Below, piece by piece: positions 12,167-14,525 of a DNA stretch of 14,525 nt; positions within the stretch are counted from its first letter, which is position 1; the number at the start of each line of letters is the position of its first letter. Both the position numbers and the translations under genes were made by a program. The notes under the pieces are model-generated. The model worked only from the letters and a program-made list of their open reading frames with translations. It was not told where the DNA came from and did no database searches. The stretch is from Candidatus Bathyarchaeota archaeon (GTDB taxonomy: Archaea > Thermoproteota > Bathyarchaeia > TCS64): NCBI GenBank assembly GCA_026014515.1, contig JAOZIG010000092.1:1-14525 (forward strand), in the 5' to 3' direction.

Positions 12167-13423
12167 TTGAATACGAAAACATTAGCCATGCTCCTCATAG
12201 GAATCATCATCGGTTCCGTAGGTGGCTACTTTGGTAACTACATGGTAACAAAGCCTATCCTAGACGATTTTCAGGATCGGTTGTACACTCTGGAGGGAGA
12301 CTATGACACCCTTGAGTCCAACTACAATAACTTGACAGCCGACTACAATGACCTAGAGGCACAGCTAGAGACACTACAAGGTGCTTACTCTGAGCTTCAG
12401 AGCCAGAAGACGACACTTGATGAGGAGAATCAGGCGCTCACAGAGCAAATTGAGACATTGGAGGCATTGTACGAGTCCCTCCTTGCAGAGTATCAGACGA
12501 GCCTCGGGGGACTCGATTTTTCTAATCAAACAATACAGGTCATAGAACGCAACTACACTTGGACCTACGAGGACCAAGAATACTCGTTAAACCTAGTGGT
12601 GCCCGAGCCCATGTACGAGTATTATAGTACTAAGGAGCGTTACGAGACATCAGATTATAGGGGCTATATTCTCCACCCGTATGATGATGAGTACATCGCG
12701 GTAATGGTCATGGAGTTCGATAGAATAGCAGCACTCAACAACATGACAAATATTGAGGAGGTTGAGTTGGTGACTTCTTTCGTTCAGAACCTCCACTACC
12801 TGACCGATGATACCACTGGCTACGATGAATACCCCAAATTCCCAGTAGAGAGCCTCATTGATGAGGGAGGAGACTGCGAGGACACAAGCATACTGTTATC
12901 ACACCTGCTGGAAGCAATGGATGTTGAGACTGCGTTACTCACATTACCAGGCCACATGGCAGTAGGAGTAGAACTGAACGCCACAGGAGCCCACTGGGAC
13001 ATCGGAAACACCACATACTATTATCTTGAAACAACTGTACCCGGATGGGAGATCGGAAGCATACCCATCGAACATGTTGGAAAAAGCGTTGAGATTAACG
13101 AGGTTAACGAGATGCCGTTCCTGAGTCATACTTGGGAAGCAACCCGAATAAACGAGCTGGTCACAGCTACCATAACTTATACCAATGATAGCCCGGTGAA
13201 CAGCACTGATTACAGGGCATGGATTGGAATAGAGCTAGATAGCGGTGAGTTATGGTCAGAACGAATCGGGGACTATCTTAACTTGGGTTTTGGGGAATCA
13301 ATAACGGTGGAATTAACAACTCAGGGACCGAGGCATGATACCATGAGATTGATAGTGGGTGTACTGGCTCCTGACGGAGAGATCATCACGAAGAAGTATA
13401 GCACCTATTTCACGACGCGATAA
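12167..13423 (+). CDS. Membrane-anchored coiled-coil protein with transglutaminase-like domain
   Basis: The 418-residue protein starts with a membrane anchor (about 6-27, rich in Ile and Gly). A coiled coil (about 33-112) follows, with repeats such as LEGDYDTLESNYNNL. Then comes a transglutaminase-like papain-fold domain: Cys237 in EGGDCEDTS, His263 in PGHMAVGVE, and an acidic third residue probably Glu288 in YYYLETT. A beta-rich C-terminal domain (about 320-418) resembles an Ig-like module. Cys237 is the only cysteine. About eight N-x-S/T sequons fit an extracellular, glycosylated location. TTG at 12167 is preferred: the frame is open upstream to 12053 but there overlaps the deformylase gene. 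It may cleave or modify cell-surface proteins; the substrate is unknown. Confidence 0.82.
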   Translation: MNTKTLAMLLIGIIIGSVGGYFGNYMVTKPILDDFQDRLYTLEGDYDTLESNYNNLTADYNDLEAQLETLQGAYSELQSQKTTLDEENQALTEQIETLEALYESLLAEYQTSLGGLDFSNQTIQVIERNYTWTYEDQEYSLNLVVPEPMYEYYSTKERYETSDYRGYILHPYDDEYIAVMVMEFDRIAALNNMTNIEEVELVTSFVQNLHYLTDDTTGYDEYPKFPVESLIDEGGDCEDTSILLSHLLEAMDVETALLTLPGHMAVGVELNATGAHWDIGNTTYYYLETTVPGWEIGSIPIEHVGKSVEINEVNEMPFLSHTWEATRINELVTATITYTNDSPVNSTDYRAWIGIELDSGELWSERIGDYLNLGFGESITVELTTQGPRHDTMRLIVGVLAPDGEIITKKYSTYFTTR

Positions 13424-13426
13424 TGG

Positions 13427-13434
13427 CTTTAAAC
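13427..13434 (+). promoter_or_regulatory. TATA-like box of the nitroreductase gene
   Basis: CTTTAAAC is centred about 25 bp before the ATG at 13455, so transcription would begin at or next to the start codon (leaderless). Confidence 0.5.
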
Positions 13435-13454
13435 AACCAAGTTATGCACTAGTT

Positions 13455-13970
13455 ATGGAGTTCTACGAGGTCGTCAAGACCAGACGAAGCATCAGATCAT
13501 ACAAACCAAACAATATACCAGAAGACACAATGAAAAGGGTACTAGAGGCAGCACGGATCGCACCAAGCGGACACAACAGACAGTTCTGGAAATTCTACAT
13601 AGTGAGTGACGCCGAGAAGAAACAGGCTACAGCCGAAGCATGTAAAGGTCAGATGTGGATCGCTGAGGCCCCGGCAGTGATTGTAGCTACTGGTTGGAAG
13701 ATTCCATTCAGCCGAGGAGGATACATGGGGGACATGACTTTCACCATGGATGTGAGCATCGCTTTTACCCATCTTCTCTTGGCTGCACGCGCCGAGGGCT
13801 TGGGCACATGCTGGATAGGAGACTTTAGCAATGATGCCGTGAAGAAGGCGTTGGACATACCAGAGGATGAATACGTGGTTGCGGTGTCGCCTATCGGTTA
13901 CCCGGATAAGGGAGTGTTCTCTGAGAACACCAAGCGGAAGAGCCTAGAAGAGATAACAGAGTGGATATAA
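13455..13970 (+). CDS. Nitroreductase family FMN oxidoreductase
   Basis: These are small FMN-dependent NAD(P)H oxidoreductases that act on nitro compounds, quinones or flavins; the physiological substrate is seldom known. The 171-residue protein has the N-terminal FMN-phosphate motif RRSIRSY (10-16), then APSGHNRQFWKF (about 37-48), GLGTCWIGDF (about 116-126) and the late PIGYPD segment. The length is that of the shorter family members. ATG at 13455 gives the usual MEFYEVVKTRRS start, and a TATA box fits it; the frame extends upstream to 13359 but that part overlaps the previous gene. The next gene begins at the first base after the stop, so they are probably co-transcribed. Confidence 0.92.
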   Translation: MEFYEVVKTRRSIRSYKPNNIPEDTMKRVLEAARIAPSGHNRQFWKFYIVSDAEKKQATAEACKGQMWIAEAPAVIVATGWKIPFSRGGYMGDMTFTMDVSIAFTHLLLAARAEGLGTCWIGDFSNDAVKKALDIPEDEYVVAVSPIGYPDKGVFSENTKRKSLEEITEWI

Positions 13971-14525
13971 TTGAAGGCAAGGCTCGCTGTCTTTGATATG
14001 GCTGGGACCACTGTTGATGACAGGGTTGATGGGTTACCCCTTGTCTTGAAGAGCTATGATGATGCTCTTCGTGGTCACGGTGTCGTTGTCCCCATGGAGG
14101 TATTGAACGCTCAGCGTGGACGGGACAAATGGACAGTAATCAAGGAACTTGGCGGAGAACACGCTGAGGCGATCTATGCCGATTTTCTCGCGGTACTCAA
14201 AGCCAACACAGGGAGAGTAAAAGAGGTCACAGGAACATCAGAAACCTTCAGGTTCCTAAGGGAACATGATGTCCGGGTTGTTTCATCAACTGGTTTCCCG
14301 GCAGAGGTCGCGGAACCCATCATAGAGAACCTTGGCTGGCTCAAGGAGGACTTGATAGATAGCTGGGTGTGCAGCGAGCAGGTAGGTGCAAGCAGACCAG
14401 ATCCTGCGATGATTCTCCACGCTATGAAAGAGTATGGGGTTTCTGAGAAGCGGGCTGTTTTGAAGATTGATGATACTGTGAAGGGAATCGAGGAGGGTTT
14501 GAACGCAGGTGTCTACACCATAGGC
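13971..14525 (+). CDS. HAD-superfamily phosphonatase-like hydrolase (3' end outside window)
   Basis: 185 codons are visible from the TTG at 13971, directly abutting the nitroreductase stop. Motif I is VFDMAGTTVDD (nucleophile Asp9, acid/base position occupied by Ala11), which is characteristic of the phosphonatase-like branch rather than ordinary DxD phosphatases. Motif II is VVSSTGF (about residues 104-110), motif III has Arg in GASRPDP, and motif IV is KIDDT near the right end. The cap region after motif I reads RGRDKWTVIKELGG. True phosphonoacetaldehyde hydrolase uses a cap lysine as Schiff base; I cannot assign that residue here, so the substrate is left open. No phosphonate transport gene is nearby. 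Confidence 0.88.
   Translation, partial: MKARLAVFDMAGTTVDDRVDGLPLVLKSYDDALRGHGVVVPMEVLNAQRGRDKWTVIKELGGEHAEAIYADFLAVLKANTGRVKEVTGTSETFRFLREHDVRVVSSTGFPAEVAEPIIENLGWLKEDLIDSWVCSEQVGASRPDPAMILHAMKEYGVSEKRAVLKIDDTVKGIEEGLNAGVYTIG

Noticed and set aside
13359..13454. N-terminal extension of the nitroreductase
   Set aside because: It overlaps the preceding gene in another frame; the family start and TATA box both point to ATG 13455.

Overview
The window is archaeal chromosome. The evidence is a set of archaeal information-processing genes: SRP54, ribosomal proteins L21e and L10e (uL16), the RNA polymerase subunits Rpb4/RpoF and Rpb11/RpoL, exosome subunit Csl4, Dph2, transcript cleavage factor TFS and PCNA. 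An intron-containing tRNA-Trp and TATA-type promoters agree with this. The phylum cannot be fixed from sequence alone. About nine of twenty protein genes appear to start at TTG. Many putative TATA boxes sit only about 25-35 bp before the start codon, which implies leaderless or very short-leader mRNAs.

Layout. 1-2102: C-terminal part of SRP54, then L21e, rpoF and a DUF655 helix-hairpin-helix protein as a tight + strand operon. 2203-3756: L10e and Dph2, each with its own TATA-like box. 3827-6431: csl4 and rpoL (overlapping by 4 nt), a diverged DUF99/UPF0215 protein with a non-canonical start, TFS and PCNA. A convergent terminator region with a C10 tract follows. 6583-7633 is on the minus strand: an ASCH-domain protein, 5S rRNA, and a YkgJ-type cysteine-cluster protein. 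7786-8621 (+): two small genes (one unknown, one winged-helix) and tRNA-Trp(CCA) with a 60-nt intron. 8722-11564 (+): a REC-only response regulator, a membrane histidine kinase with a CHASE4-like sensor, and an unknown three-helix membrane protein. 11602-14525 (+): a peptide-deformylase-like protein, a membrane-anchored coiled-coil transglutaminase-like protein, a nitroreductase, and a truncated phosphonatase-like HAD hydrolase.

The first 6.4 kb is a translation/transcription/replication housekeeping block. The second half is more accessory: a two-component signalling pair with a possible membrane partner, and a series of individually promoted enzymes. I found no CRISPR array, transposase or phage module, and no convincing new multi-gene system. 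The most interesting signals are the structured tRNA-Trp intron, the 5S rRNA gene whose promoter lies inside the ASCH gene, the CTG-start DUF99 gene, the 18-codon reading frame before csl4, and an archaeal deformylase with an altered motif.
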